Shown here: piece by piece, positions 12,440-23,895 of the stretch
Layout of the letters: every line of letters starts with the position of its first letter
How positions within the stretch are numbered: position 1 is the stretch's first letter
Assembly: GCA_963513935.1 (NCBI GenBank)
Contig: OY740766.1
Span: forward strand, 9,083,000-9,146,999
Reading direction: 5' to 3'
DNA: 64,000 nucleotides
Origin: Aphrophora alni
Lineage: Eukaryota > Arthropoda > Insecta > Hemiptera > Aphrophoridae
Notes under the pieces: generated by a model
Told to the model about the DNA's origin: nothing
What the model saw: only the letters and a program-made list of their open reading frames with translations
Database searches by the model: none
Translations under genes and position numbers: made by a program

Positions 12440-13060
12440 ATCCACGGTAATCTATCCACAACTGCTCTTCCTCCACCAGTCTCTATTCTACTCCTCATAT
12501 CCTATTCTACTGTTGGTCTACATATCATTCTGAACTTGAAGTTCTCATAGTACTTTTTCCCTTTTCAATTAGCTTTAGCCCCTTTTTTAGGTATTCTGAT
12601 TTCTTCTATCCTCTTTACCTATCTAAACTATTCCAAACTTTTTTTTCTTGTCTTCTTCAGCGAATCAACTTCGCTCGTCTGAAGATATTTTCTCCCTTCT
12701 TTCTATCATTTACTACTCCTCTCAAGAATATCATCTCTTTGCAATTTTCTCAGATCTTTCTTAGTTCACGTCCATGTCTATTAAAGTATTCGAGGACCAT
12801 GTATCTCTTTATTTTTTGTTCTCTTATTCCTTTGCTTATAAAGCGTTGATGACCGAGAGGTTTTTCGCCTTCAGACAACAATGTGAAAAAGAAGAAGAAA
12901 AGTTGGGTGAAACCTCGCCATAGTATATCCTTTACCATGTTGTAAAATTGGTCATTCTTGGATATCCTTTCTTCTACCTCCTCTTGTATCTTGCCGTTGT
13001 CGTTGATCTTGCTTCCTAGGTAATTTATAACTCCGTCTACTCCTCAATTACCTCTACGGT
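12440..13060 (-). pseudogene. RTE-type LINE reverse transcriptase, decayed 3' fragment
   Basis: Read on the minus strand, about 13050-12915 encodes YLGSKINDNGKIQEEVEERI and continues SKNDQFYNMVKDILW, the post-catalytic region of RTE-clade LINE reverse transcriptases (the YLGS-x-I-x-x-DG motif is characteristic). About 12640-12560 gives the later motif RMEE-x-RIPKK in broken frame, which in RTE elements follows a WFGH motif. Between them lies unrelated sequence containing the dispersed family A tail (GTTGATGACCGAGAGG, about 12845-12875), so the relic was interrupted by a later insertion. The catalytic domain and endonuclease are absent. Several stops and frameshifts make it a pseudogene. Confidence 0.7.
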
Positions 13061-13580
13061 AGTTGTGAAACGTTACAACAGCTAATGGAGCTCTGGTGTA
13101 GCTACGACAGGTCTAGCAAACCGGTAGTGGTTTTATAAATTGTTTTTAATATTAAGAACACCCTTGAAAAGGATGGATCAAAAAGAACTAATTATTAATC
13201 TGGTATTACACCGTACAGCAAAGAAGTTCCACTCCAACCGTAGGTAAAGGTCTCTTGTAAAAATTTGTGTAATTGAAAGTCTTGGCGATTTTAGTTGGTA
13301 CAGATGTAAAAATCGGTTGGATAATTCGATCCTATTTTATTTCTCTTTTAATTTTAATGTTGTCAAATTGAAGCCATCGTAATTTATTTCTAAATAAAGC
13401 TGATAATACTCTTATTTTTATGATCAAAGGGTTCAATAATTGTGACCCCTCCCCTCAAATAGTCCAAATTAATGTTCACCACAACTATTTGATTAGATCT
13501 AGGGGGTTAGACAGCTGTCAGTCTGGCCTAATGTTTCCCACAGACGTTTCAAAACAATATCGTGTCTGTAACAGTAGTTC
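13061..13580. other. Noncoding flank of the 92-bp satellite
   Basis: No gene recognised. The short open frame at 13420-13608 runs into the first satellite unit and is not called. Confidence 0.5.
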
Positions 13581-16500
13581 TAACCAGCTTTCAGTCAAGA
13601 TGCGATAAGAATAATTTAATATGAAGGGGATACCTCTTGTGTTGTCAATGTTATTATAAGAGGTTTACATCTTAACCAGCATTCAGTCAAGATGTGATAA
13701 GAATAATTTAATATGAAGGGGATACCTCTTGTGTTGTCAATGTTATTATAAGAGGTTTACATCTTAACCAGCATTCAGTCAAGATGTGATAAGAATAATT
13801 TAATATGAAGGGGATACCTCTTGTGTTGTCAATGTTATTATAAGAGGTTTACATCTTAACCAGCATTCAGTCAAGATGTGATAAGAATAATTTAATATGA
13901 AGGGGATACCTCTTGTGTTGTCAATGTTATTATAAGAGGTTTACATCTTAACCAGCATTCAGTCAAGATGTGATAAGAATAATTTAATATGAAGGGGATA
14001 CCTCTTGTGTTGTCAATGTTATTATAAGAGGTTTACATCTTAACCAGCATTCAGTCAAGATGAGATAAGCATAATTTAATATGAAGGGGATACCTCTTGT
14101 GTTGTCAATGTTATTATAAGAGGTTTACATCTTAACCAGCTTTCAGTCAAGATGCGATAAGAATAATTTAATATGAAGGGGATACCTCTTGTGTTGTCAA
14201 TGTTATTATAAGAGGTTTACATCTTAACCAGCATTCAGTCAAGATGCGATAAGAATAATTTAATATGAAGGGGATACCTCTTGTGTTGTCAATGTTATTA
14301 TAAGAGGTTTACATCTTAACCAGCATTCAGTCAAGATGGGATAAGAATAATTTAATATGAAGGGGATACCTCTTGTGTTGTCAATGTTATTATAAGAGGT
14401 TTACATCTTAACCAGCATTCAGTCAAGATGCGATAAGAATAATTTAATATGAAGGGGATACCTCTTGTGTTGTCAATGTTATTATAAGAGGTTTACATCT
14501 TAACCAGCATTCAGTCAAGATGCGATAAGAATAATTTAATATGAAGGGGATACCTCTTGTGTTGTCAATGTTATTATAAGAGGTTTACATCTTAACCAGC
14601 ATTCAGTCAAGATGTGATAAGAATAATTTAATATGAAGGGGATACATCTTGTGTTGTCAATGTTATTATAAGAGGTTTACATCTTAACCAGCATTCAGTC
14701 AAGATGAGATAAGAATAATTTAATATGAAGGGGATACCTCTTGTGTTGTCAATGTTATTATAAGAGGTTTACATCTTAACCAGCTTTCAGTCAAGATGCG
14801 ATAAGATTAATTTAATATGAAGGGGATACCTCTTGTGTTGTCAATGTTATTATAAGAGGTTTACATCTTAACCAGCATTCAGTCAAGATGTGATAAGAAT
14901 AATTTAATATGAAGGGGATACATCTTGTGTTGTCAATGTTATTATAAGAGGTTTACATCTTAACCAGCATTCAGTCAAGATGAGATAAGAATAATTTAAT
15001 ATGAAGGGGATACCTCTTGTGTTGTCAATGTTATTATAAGAGGTTTACATCTTAACCAGCTTTCAGTCAAGATGCGATAAGATTAATTTAATATGAAGGG
15101 GATACCTCTTGTGTTGTCAATGTTATTATAAGAGGTTTACATCTTAACCAGCTTTCAGTCAAGATGCGATAAGATTAATTTAATATGAAGGGGATACCTC
15201 TTGTGTTGTCAATGTTATTATAAGAGGTTTACATCTTAACCAGCATTCAGTCAAGATGTGATAAGAATAATTTAATATGAAGGGGATACATCTTGTGTTG
15301 TCAATGTTATTATAAGAGGTTTACATCTTAACCAGCATTCAGTCAAGATGAGATAAGAATAATTTAATATGAAGGGGATACCTCTTGTGTTGTCAATGTT
15401 ATTATAAGAGGTTTACATCTTAACCAGCTTTCAGTCAAGATGCGATAAGATTAATTTAATATGAAGGGGATACCTCTTGTGTTGTCAATGTTATTATAAG
15501 AGGTTTACATCTTAACCAGCATTCAGTCAAGATGCGATAAGAATAATTTAATATGAAGGGGATACCTCTTGTGTTGTCAATGTTATTATAAGAGGTTTAC
15601 ATCTTAACCAGCATTCAGTCAAGATGGGATAAGAATAATTTAATATGAAGGGGATACCTCTTGTGTTGTCAATGTTATTATAAGAGGTTTACATCTTAAC
15701 CAGCATTCAGTCAAGATGCGATAAGAATAATTTAATATGAAGGGGATACCTCTTGTGTTGTCAATGTTATTATAAGAGGTTTACATCTTAACCAGCATTC
15801 AGTCAAGATGCGATAAGAATAATTTAATATGAAGGGGATACCTCTTGTGTTGTCAATGTTATTATAAGAGGTTTACATCTTAACCAGCATTCAGTCAAGA
15901 TGGGATAAGAATAATTTAATATGAAGGGGATACCTCTTGTGTTGTCAATATTATTATAAGAGGTTTACATCTTAACCAGCATTCAGTCAAGATGCGATAA
16001 GAATAATTTAATATGAAGGGGATACCTCTTGTGTTGTCAATGTTATTATAAGAGGTTTACATCTTAACCAGCATTCAGTCAAGATGTGATAAGAATAATT
16101 TAATATGAAGGGGATACCTCTTGTGTTGTCAATGTTATTATAAGAGGTTTACATCTTAACCAGCATTCAGTCAAGATGTGATAAGAATAATTTAATATGA
16201 AGGGGATACCTCTTGTGTTGTCAATGTTATTATAAGAGGTTTACATCTTAACCAGCTTTCATTCAAGATGTGATAAGAATAATTTAAATTGAAGGGGATA
16301 CCTCTTGTGTTGTCAGTGTTATTATAAGAGGTTTACATCTTAACCAGCTTTCATTCAAGATGCGATAAGAATAATTTAATATGAAGGGGATACCTCTTGT
16401 GTTGTCAATGTTATTATAAGAGGTTTACATCTTAACCAGCATTCAGTCAAGATGTGATAAGAATAATTTAATATGAAGGGGATACCTCTTGTGTTGTCAA

Positions 16501-16711
16501 TGTTATTATAAGAGGTTTACATCTTAACCAGCATTCAGTCAAGATGCGATAAGAATAATTTAAATTGAAGGGGATACCTCTTGTGTTGTCAGTGTTATTA
16601 TAAGAGGTTTACATCTTAACCAGCATTCAGTCAAGATGCGATAAGAATAATTTAATATGAAGGGGATACCTCTTGTGTTGTCAATGTTATTACAGGAGGT
16701 TTACATCTTAC
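13581..16711 (+). repeat. 92-bp satellite, about 34 head-to-tail copies
   Basis: Units start TAACCAGCATTCAGTCAAGA and repeat every 92 bp (for example ATGAAGGGGATA at 13621 and 13713). 34 x 92 is 3128 bp, almost exactly the array length. Each unit contains two inverted repeats: CATCTT...AAGATG across the unit junction, and ACCTCTT...AAGAGGT over the second half. Diagnostic variants (GATG followed by T, C, A or G; ATTCAG or TTTCAG; CCTCTT or CATCTT) form patterns: a three-unit block recurs at 14593, 14869 and 15237, and a four-unit C-G-C-C block occurs at 14225 and again at 15513. Units near 16249-16616 are the most diverged (AATTGAAG, TCAGTG), and the last unit has TACAGG for TATAAG. It is noncoding. 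Confidence 0.98.
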
Positions 16712-16864
16712 TTCGGAGTCATTTTCTAAAAACAAATCTGTTAAATTCAAATTTTCAACACAGTTTAAGTGACCTCTGATGAAGGTTTTGTTGTATGGCG
16801 TTAACAACTATTTTAAATTATCAGTTTTTTTTTCTTTAAAAAAATTATCACTGTAATATTATTT

Positions 16865-17064
16865 TGCTATGAAAGGTGCTACCCTCAGGGGCTTCCTTAT
16901 AGTGGGTACGGTTATGACAATCCCGAAGGATCCTAAGCTGGATCTAAACTTGTCTTATATAGTCTTGGGTTAGATCTCTTTCTTTTATCTTTTCTATTAA
17001 GTCTCTCTTGAGCAGCATTTGTTCTCTTCCGACCTTGACGCTGTTAAAGTATTCGAGGGCTTAA

Positions 17065-17095
<31 letters not shown>

Positions 17096-17135
17096 ATAAG
17101 GCGAAGATGACCTACAGGTTTTTCGCCTTCAAGTA
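16865..17135 (-). repeat. Dispersed family A, longest copy
   Basis: Contains all family blocks in order: AAAGGTGCTACCCTCAGGGG, GGGTACGGTTATGACAATCC, GGATCCTAAGCTGGATCTAA, AGTCTTGGGTTAGATCTCTT, CTCTTGAGCAGCATTTGTTC, CCGACCTTGACGCTGTTAAA, a poly-T, and a terminal hairpin AAGGCGAAGATGACC...TTTTTCGCCTT. At least eight copies or fragments lie in this window. The hairpin plus T-tract at one end could be a transposon or SINE terminus. The class is not determined. Confidence 0.7.
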
Positions 17136-17690
17136 TAAGAAATCAAAACTACTACTTCTAATACTTCGGGGGGGGGGGGGTTGGAACCACCTTCTAACTT
17201 TAAAAAAACGTGGAGAAAAGTATATTTAAGTATCATTAATCAAAAATATTACATCTAATATTTCGGGGGGGGGAGAGATCACCTTCTAACTTTAAAAATG
17301 GAGAAAAGAAAAGTGTATTTAAGTATCATTACTACATCTAATATTTCAGGGGGGGGGTCACCTTCTAACTTAAAAAATGGAGAAAAGTGTATTTAAGTAT
17401 CATTAATAAAAAAAATACTACACCTTATACTAGGGGGGGGGGGGAATCTTCTAATTAAAAAAAAAAAAAAAAAAAAAAAAAACGGAAAAGAGTGTATTTA
17501 AGTAGGCTATCATTAATCAAAAATACTAGGTACCTATAATACATAAGGGGATTGGAGACCACCTTCTAACTTTAAAAGCATAAAGAACAGTGTATTTAAG
17601 TATCGTTAATAAAAAATACTACCTCTAATACTTCAGGGGGAGTGGGAGGAGATCACCTTCAAAAAAAAAAGTATCATTATACACTTTTAA
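17136..17690 (+). repeat. About 95-bp tandem repeat with poly-G tracts
   Basis: Six degenerate copies of a unit with the order ACTACATCTAATA, TTTCGGGGGGG, ACCTTCTAACTTTAAAAA, GGAGAAAAG, TGTATTTAAGTATCATTAAT. Each copy carries its own G run, 5 to 14 bases long, so homopolymer length varies from unit to unit. One copy has a long poly-A (about 17455-17482) in place of the A-rich part. It is noncoding. Confidence 0.9.
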
Positions 17691-18480
17691 GATATTTACA
17701 AAAAACCGTTTGGCCCCATTATTGAAAACGGAGGCCCAGCGGTGAGCTGGATTGTCCGATTTTTTCCCCATGGCCTAAAACCCAGATTTTCCCAAAATCT
17801 GCTTTTATTCAGTGGCCTAATCCTAAACATCTCTACCTAGAAAATTGTTCCAGTTTTTATAATATGTTTATAGTATAGTTGTTATTAGTATTTATTTTAA
17901 TTTTTGTAATTATGTTATTCAAAGAAGGAGGAAACATTTTCGTTTTGTTTGTTAAGAAAGTATAAAGAGCACCTCAGGTCCATCCCCAAAAATCGGGAGC
18001 AGACACCAGTAAAGTTTTAAAATGTTGAAAACAAAATTGGGAATCTTCAATTTAAAAAAAAATAGTTTACATTAAGCTTATTTGTACGAGCGACGCTATA
18101 CCTAACTAAAACTTCTTGTTGCATTTAATATTGAAATCAAATAATTTGTAGTTATTTATCATAACTATAAATATTTACCTAAAGCTTTTCAGTTACAGTG
18201 ACCGAGTTCTAGGTATGTTTTGACAATTATCAGCAGCATTTCCCCCTCCAGTAGGGGTTTGCATCGATTTCAGAACTCTCTTGCCCCTCCCAATATAGTT
18301 TACTTAAAGCCGATAGTACAACTTGCAGACGGGACTCAATATCCACTATTTTGAGATGTATCAGCCAGAATTACTTCACTTGTCTGCCTGTCTGCCAGAT
18401 ACAGTATTGGGGTCCCAGCGTTTGGTGTAATTATGTTGGCTGACATTTCGTAATAAAAATGATAGAGTTATAACAAAATT
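17691..18480. other. AT-rich noncoding stretch
   Basis: No gene or element end recognised. Moderate-complexity AT-rich DNA. Confidence 0.5.
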
Positions 18481-18489
18481 TGTATTCTG

Positions 18490-18645
18490 AAATTATAATA
18501 ATAATAGTTTATTGTTGGAGACATTTTTGGGTAGCGAACTCCGGTTGAGAATTCTAAAACAGCAGCTACGGGAATTCGATGTGCTAACCACTCATTACCC
18601 AACTGAAAGGTTGTCTAAGACCCTTCAGGGCTTTAAGCCACTGAG
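18490..18645 (+). mobile_element. SINE-like copy (partial)
   Basis: Starts with an AATAATAATAGTTTATTG tract. It contains the block ACGGGAATTCGATGTGCTAA followed by CCACTCATTAC, which is shared with 40494-40531 (same strand) and 59166-59200 (opposite strand). The 40.3-kb copy also has tRNA-promoter-like boxes. The head is diverged here. Confidence 0.4.
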
Positions 18646-19349
18646 TTTTTTTTTTAATAGTGGAAATTAAAAGTAATAAGTATGTAATTAATTAAAAGCA
18701 ACAATATTATTGTTTTAACTAATTCTGGGGAGCGTAGGCCATTTTATTGTGGCCTTTAAACAAATTTTTCCCCTTTAAATAACGTCTTTGATATTTTCCT
18801 AATATCTCTGGTTCTGAATGGTAGATCGGAGAGTGGGGGGGAGGAGGATTGCCATTTTTGTTTTCTATATAAAACCCTCAGTAAAACTAAATAGTATAGA
18901 ACCAAATAAATGTCTTACATAACCTAGAGTAAAATGTAAACAATACATTATTCGTTTTTTAAAGATATTTCAACAAATCGTACTTTAATTTTGATGACAT
19001 TTTAGTAAATATATATTTTGAAGATCTTTTATCAGTTTCCAAATAAAAATGCATTTTAAAAAGCATTACGTGCTCGTAACTTTGGATATTACATGCTAGA
19101 GGAATGATTTGACTGGCGTTGACACAATCTAGTTTATTACGATGGGAATAAATATAATTGTTATTTCATTTCATTTCATGCTCTCCGTTGTCTTCTATAT
19201 ATATATATACTTAATTCGAGTAAGGTGCGATGAAGTAACATGTGCGACGCGAGATTTCATTAAGACATCCAACCAAAAAAGTACCCAACGAGCCAATAGA
19301 AGTTTTCACTTCAAAAATAATTCCGTCTAATAATAAAATAGCAGCACGG
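18646..19349. other. AT-rich noncoding stretch
   Basis: Nothing recognised except a TA microsatellite near 19198-19210. The open frame at 19142-19330 shows no protein-like features. Confidence 0.5.
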
Positions 19350-19640
19350 TCCATTAAATCTCATTCTAACTCTGACTAAGAAAATATATTTCCACCAAAC
19401 ATACAAGGATTTACTCCTAAATAATTATTTGAAAACACAAACAAAGCTCTCAACAAAGTTTATCACTAGTCAAATACAGCAATGTACCTTGTGTCGGAGT
19501 CAATAATACAGGACACTTGGGTTTATTTATGTTACTGCAAAGTTAAAATAAACTTGTCTAGAGTTGAGAGACCATAACCTAGAAAAGTAACACGCACACC
19601 ACTATGGCGTGTTGAACAAGTAGTAATACCAACATTAAGA
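19350..19640 (+). repeat. Dispersed family B, copy 1
   Basis: About 280 bp shared with 23665-23895 (+), 54779-55020 (-) and 55915-56135 (-). Shared blocks in order are TCTGACTAAGAAAATAT, GATTTACTCCTAAATAATTA, CAACAAAGTTTATCAC, GGAGTCAATAATACAGGACA, GGGTTTATTTATGTTACTGC and AAAGTTAAAATAAACTTG. No terminal inverted repeat or poly-A tail was found, so the class is unknown. Confidence 0.75.
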
Positions 19641-20454
19641 AATTTGTTTATTTTATGTCATTTGATTACGTCATTTATATTTGCTTTCGCACTCATATGT
19701 AGATTGATGACAGTTTAAATAAACTGTTATAGTTTTAAAACAAAATTGTTTTATTCTTTCAACCTTATTTGTTGTTATTATAATAACAGAAGACTAGTTA
19801 CAAGATACACTCTAGGTAAGAGAATACTCAAATTGTAAGTCTAGTCTTGTTGTATTTCTTGGACACTGTTTCTTCCATACCAGGAATAATTTATTACTTT
19901 ACTATTCTTGTGGATAGTAAACACAATTGTGACTATAAATAAATGTTGAGGTTGACTTGTGAGATAATATTAGAGAGCATAAATCTTGAACGCAAGATCT
20001 CACAAAGATTATGTTTACTTAATCAAACGCGTTTCAACGACAAAGTCGCCATCCTCAGTGATACATGAGCTATAAACTATAACTTTGTGACTGTTTACAA
20101 CTCTGGAAAACTTGAAGGAAGCTTCGTATGATCACAGGATTTTCATGAGTATTCAAATCTTTTCCTTTCTTAGAATTTTCAAACCTTTTTTCGTCATCCT
20201 CGAGGAAATCATGGATTAGTGAATACGACATGGCAACCTCTTCAAGGACTTCTAGAGGTGTCAAGTTCCTACCTTTCTTTTACTTGGAACGTTTTTACCC
20301 AGGCTAGTTTCAGTGACTGATCGATCACATTACAGTACTGTTGTGTACAGAAATGTATATCTGTTACTTTCTTTTGATGGTTTGTGTAAATGTTTCCTCC
20401 CACTCACTATGCATAGTTTCAGCATTCTCAAAATTCCAACCATTTTTAAACAGC
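19641..20454. other. Possible Penelope-like retroelement relic in noncoding DNA
   Basis: On the minus strand, an open frame at 20070-20264 encodes a peptide ending near KKGKDLNTHEN and is followed (20066-20021) by CACTGAGGATGGCGACTTTG and GTTGAAACGCGTTTG. A stem-forming CTGA-x-GATGGCGAC...GAAACGCG motif after such a KGK-x-LN-x-xE segment resembles the 3' region of Penelope-like elements as I remember them. No GIY-YIG catalytic core is visible, so this is tentative. The rest of the stretch has no features. Confidence 0.3.
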
Positions 20455-23400
20455 ATTAAATTACTGAAGAGTGTTATGTTAGGTTAAGTTACTAAACAGG
20501 GGTTAGGTTAGGATTAGTTGCTAAATTACTGAATCGGGTAATTTAGGTGAAGTTACTAAATTACTGAATAGTGTTTGGTTGGGTTAGGTCAAGTCACTAA
20601 ATTAGTGAACAAGGTTAGGTTAGAATAAGTTGCTAAATTACTGAATCGGGTAATTTAGGTGAAGTTACTAAATTACTGAACAGTGTTTGGATAGGTTAGG
20701 TCAAGTCATTAAATTACTGAACAAGGTTAGGTTAGAATAAGTTGCTAATTACTGAATAGTATTTGGATAGGTTAGGTCGCTAAATTACTGAACAAGATTA
20801 GGTTAGAACAAGTTGTTAAACTACTGAACCGGGTAATTTAGGTGAAGTTACTAAATTACTGAACAGTGTTTGGATAGGTTAGGTTAGGTTACTAAATTAC
20901 ATAAAGGTTAGGTTAGAACAAGTCGCTAATTTACTGAACCTGGTAATTTAGGTGAAGTTACTAAATTACTGAACAGTGTTTGGATAGGTTACTAAATTAC
21001 ATAAAGGTTAGGTTAGAACAAGTCGCTAATTTACTGAACCTGGTAATTTAGGTAAAGTTACTAAATTACTGAATAGTGTTTGGTTAGGTTATGTCGCTAA
21101 ATTACTGAACAAGGTTAGGTTAGGTTAGGTTACTAAATTACATAAAGGTTCGGTTAGAACAAGTCGCTAATTTACTGAACCTGGTAATTTAGGTGAAGTT
21201 ACTAAATTACTGAATAGTGTTTAGTTAGGTTAGGTCGCTAAATTACTGAACAAGGTTAGGTTAGGTTAGGTTAGGTTACATAAAAGTTAGGTTAGAACAA
21301 GTCGCTAATTTACTGAACCGGGTAATTTAGGTGAAGTTACTAAATTACTGAATAGTGTTTGGTTGGGTTAGGTCAAGTCACTAAATTACTAAACAAGGTT
21401 AGGTTTGAATAAGTTGCTAAATTACTGAATCGGGTAATTTAGGTGAAGTTATTAAATTACTGAACAATATTTTTTGGGTTAGGTCATGTCACTAAATTAC
21501 TGAACAAGGTTAGGTTAGAATAAGTTGTTAAATTACTGAATCAGGTAATTTAGGTGAAGTTACTAAATTACTGAACAGTGTTTGGATAGGTTAGGTCAAG
21601 TCATTAAATTACTGAACAAGGTTAGGTTAGAATAAGTTGCTAAATTACTGAATAGTATTTGGATAGGTTAGGTCGCTAAATTACTGAACAAGATTAGGTT
21701 AGAACAAGTTGTTAAATTACTGAACCGGGTAATTTAGGTGAAGTTACTAAATTACTGAACAGTGTTTGGATAGGTTGGGTTAGGTTACTAAATTACATAA
21801 AGGTTAGGTTAGAACAAGTCGCTAATTTACTGAACCTGGTAATTTAGGTGAAGTTACTAAATTACTGAACAGTGTTTGGATAGGTTAGGTTAGGTTACTA
21901 AATTACATAAAGGTTAGGTTAGAACAAGTCGCTAATTTACTGAACCTGGTAATTTAGGTAAAGTTACTAAATTACTGAATAGTGTTTGGTTAGGTTATGT
22001 CGCTAAATTACTGAACAAGGTTAGGTTAGGTTAGGTTACTAAATTACATAAAGGTTCGGTTAGAACAAGTCGCTAATTTACTGAACCTGGTAATTTAGGT
22101 GAAGTTACTAAATTACTGAATAGTGTTTAGTTAGGTTAGGTCGCTAAATTACTGAACAAGGTTAGGTTAGGTTAGGTTAGGTTAGGTTAGGTTACATAAA
22201 AGTTAGGTTAGAACAAGTCGCTAATTTACTGAACCGGGTAATTTAGGTGAAGTTACTAAATTACTGAATAGTGTTTGGTTGGGTTAGGTCAAGTCACTAA
22301 ATTACTAAACAAGGTTAGGTTTGAATAAGTTGCTAAATTACTGAATCGGGTAATTTAGGTGAAGTTATTAAATTACTGAACAATATTTTTTGGGTTAGGT
22401 CATGTCACTAAATTACTGAACAAGGTTAGGTTAGAATAAGTTGTTAAATTACTGAATCGGGTAATTTAGGTGAAGTTACCAAATTACTGAACAGTGTTTG
22501 GTTGGGTTAGGTCAAGTCACTAAATTACTGAACAAGGTTAGGTTAGAATAAGTTGCTAAATTACTGAATAGTGTTTGGATAGGTTAGGTCGCTAAATTAC
22601 TGAACAAGGTTAGGTTAGAACAAGTTGTTAAATTACTGAACCGGGTAATTTAGGTGAAGTTACTAAATTACTGAACAGTGTTTGGATAGGTTAGGTTAGG
22701 TTACTAAATTACATAAAGGTTAGGTTAGAACAAGTCGCTAATTTACTGAACCGGGTAATTTAGGTGAAGTTACTAAATTACTGAATAGTGTTTGGTTAGG
22801 TTAGGTCGCTAAATTACTGAACAAGGTTAGGTTAGAATAAATTGTTAAATTACTCAATCGGGTAATTTAGGTGAAGTTACTAAATTACTGAATAGTGTTT
22901 GGTTGAGTTAGGTCAAGTCACTAAATTACTGAACAAAGTTAGGTTAGAATAAGTTGCTAAATTACTGAATCGGGTAATTTAGGTGAAGTTATTAAATTAC
23001 TGAACAATGTTTGTTTGGGTTAGGTCATGTCACTAAATTACTGAACAAGGTTAGGTTAGAATAAGTTGTTAAATTACTGAATCAGGTAATTTAGGTGAAG
23101 TTACTAAATTACTGAACAGTGTTTGGATAGGTTAGGTCAAGTCATTAAATTACTGAACAAGGTTAGATTAGAATAAGTTGTTAAATTACTGAACCGGGTA
23201 ATTTAGAGTAAGTTACCAAATTACTGAATAGTGTTTGGATAGGTTAGGTCAAGTCATTTAATTACTGAACAAGGTTAGATTAGAATAAGTTGTTAAATTA
23301 CTGAACCGGGTAATTTAGGTGAAGTTACTAAATTACTGAACAGTGTTTGGATAGGTTAGGTCAAGTCATTTAATTACTGAACAAGGTTAGATTAGAATAA

Positions 23401-23530
23401 GTTGCTAAATTACTGAATAGTGTTTGGATAGGTTAGGTTAGGCCGCTAAATTACTGAAAAGGGTTAGGTTCGAATAAGTTACTAAATTACTGAACAGTGT
23501 TTGGTTGTGCTGCTAAATTACTAAACAGAC
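20455..23530 (+). repeat. TTAGG-rich complex satellite with about 0.9-kb higher-order repeat
   Basis: An array of related 45-70 bp modules, mainly CTAAATTACTGAA, CGGGTAATTTAGGTGAAGTT, AGTGTTTGGATAGGTTAGGT and AAGGTTAGGTTAGAATAAGT. Telomere-type TTAGG runs are embedded throughout; the longest, near 22158-22192, has about seven units. A distinctive CAATATTTTTTGGG variant occurs at 21465 and 22381 (916 bp apart), and AACAAGATTAGG at 20791 and 21687 (896 bp apart), showing a second-level duplication of about 0.9 kb. It is noncoding. Confidence 0.95.
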
Positions 23531-23664
23531 TTAGAAAACTAAGTCACCATACACAAACAGAAATAGCTGTTATTTTTAATAGTTTTAAAAATAGAACCAT
23601 ATATTTTGATCTACATATAAACACCATTATGTATGGTAAAGTACAATTAAGTTTTTATTAAATA
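23531..23664. other. Satellite flank
   Basis: AT-rich single-copy-looking DNA between the satellite and family B copy 2. Nothing recognised. Confidence 0.4.
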
Positions 23665-23895
23665 GCATAATACCTCTTAATAAAGCCCTGACTGAAGGAA
23701 TGTGAAGCAACGATTTACTCCTAAATAATCATTAATAAACGCACACAAAACTCGTAACAAAGTTTATACAGTCAAATATGGCAAGGAGTCAATAGTACTC
23801 GACACTGAGTTTATTTATGTTTCTGGAAAGTTAAAATAAACTTTAAAGTCCATAACACGTACCGCGCTCTAGCGTGTTACAAGCATTAAGTATTT
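23665..23895 (+). repeat. Dispersed family B, copy 2
   Basis: Same block order as copy 1 (GATTTACTCCTAAATAAT, AACAAAGTTTATAC, GGAGTCAATAGTACTCGACA, GAGTTTATTTATGTTTCTGG, AAAGTTAAAATAAACTTT, TAGCGTGTTACAAGC). With copy 1 it brackets the TTAGG satellite in direct orientation. Confidence 0.7.

Noticed and set aside
13581..13672. Hammerhead-type self-cleaving ribozyme in the 92-bp satellite
   Set aside because: I looked for the CUGAUGA and GAAA core on both strands of the unit and did not find it in a proper arrangement.
13581..23530. The two large arrays as CRISPR loci
   Set aside because: The 92-bp units are contiguous with no unique spacers, the TTAGG array has no regular spacer pattern, and the context is eukaryotic.
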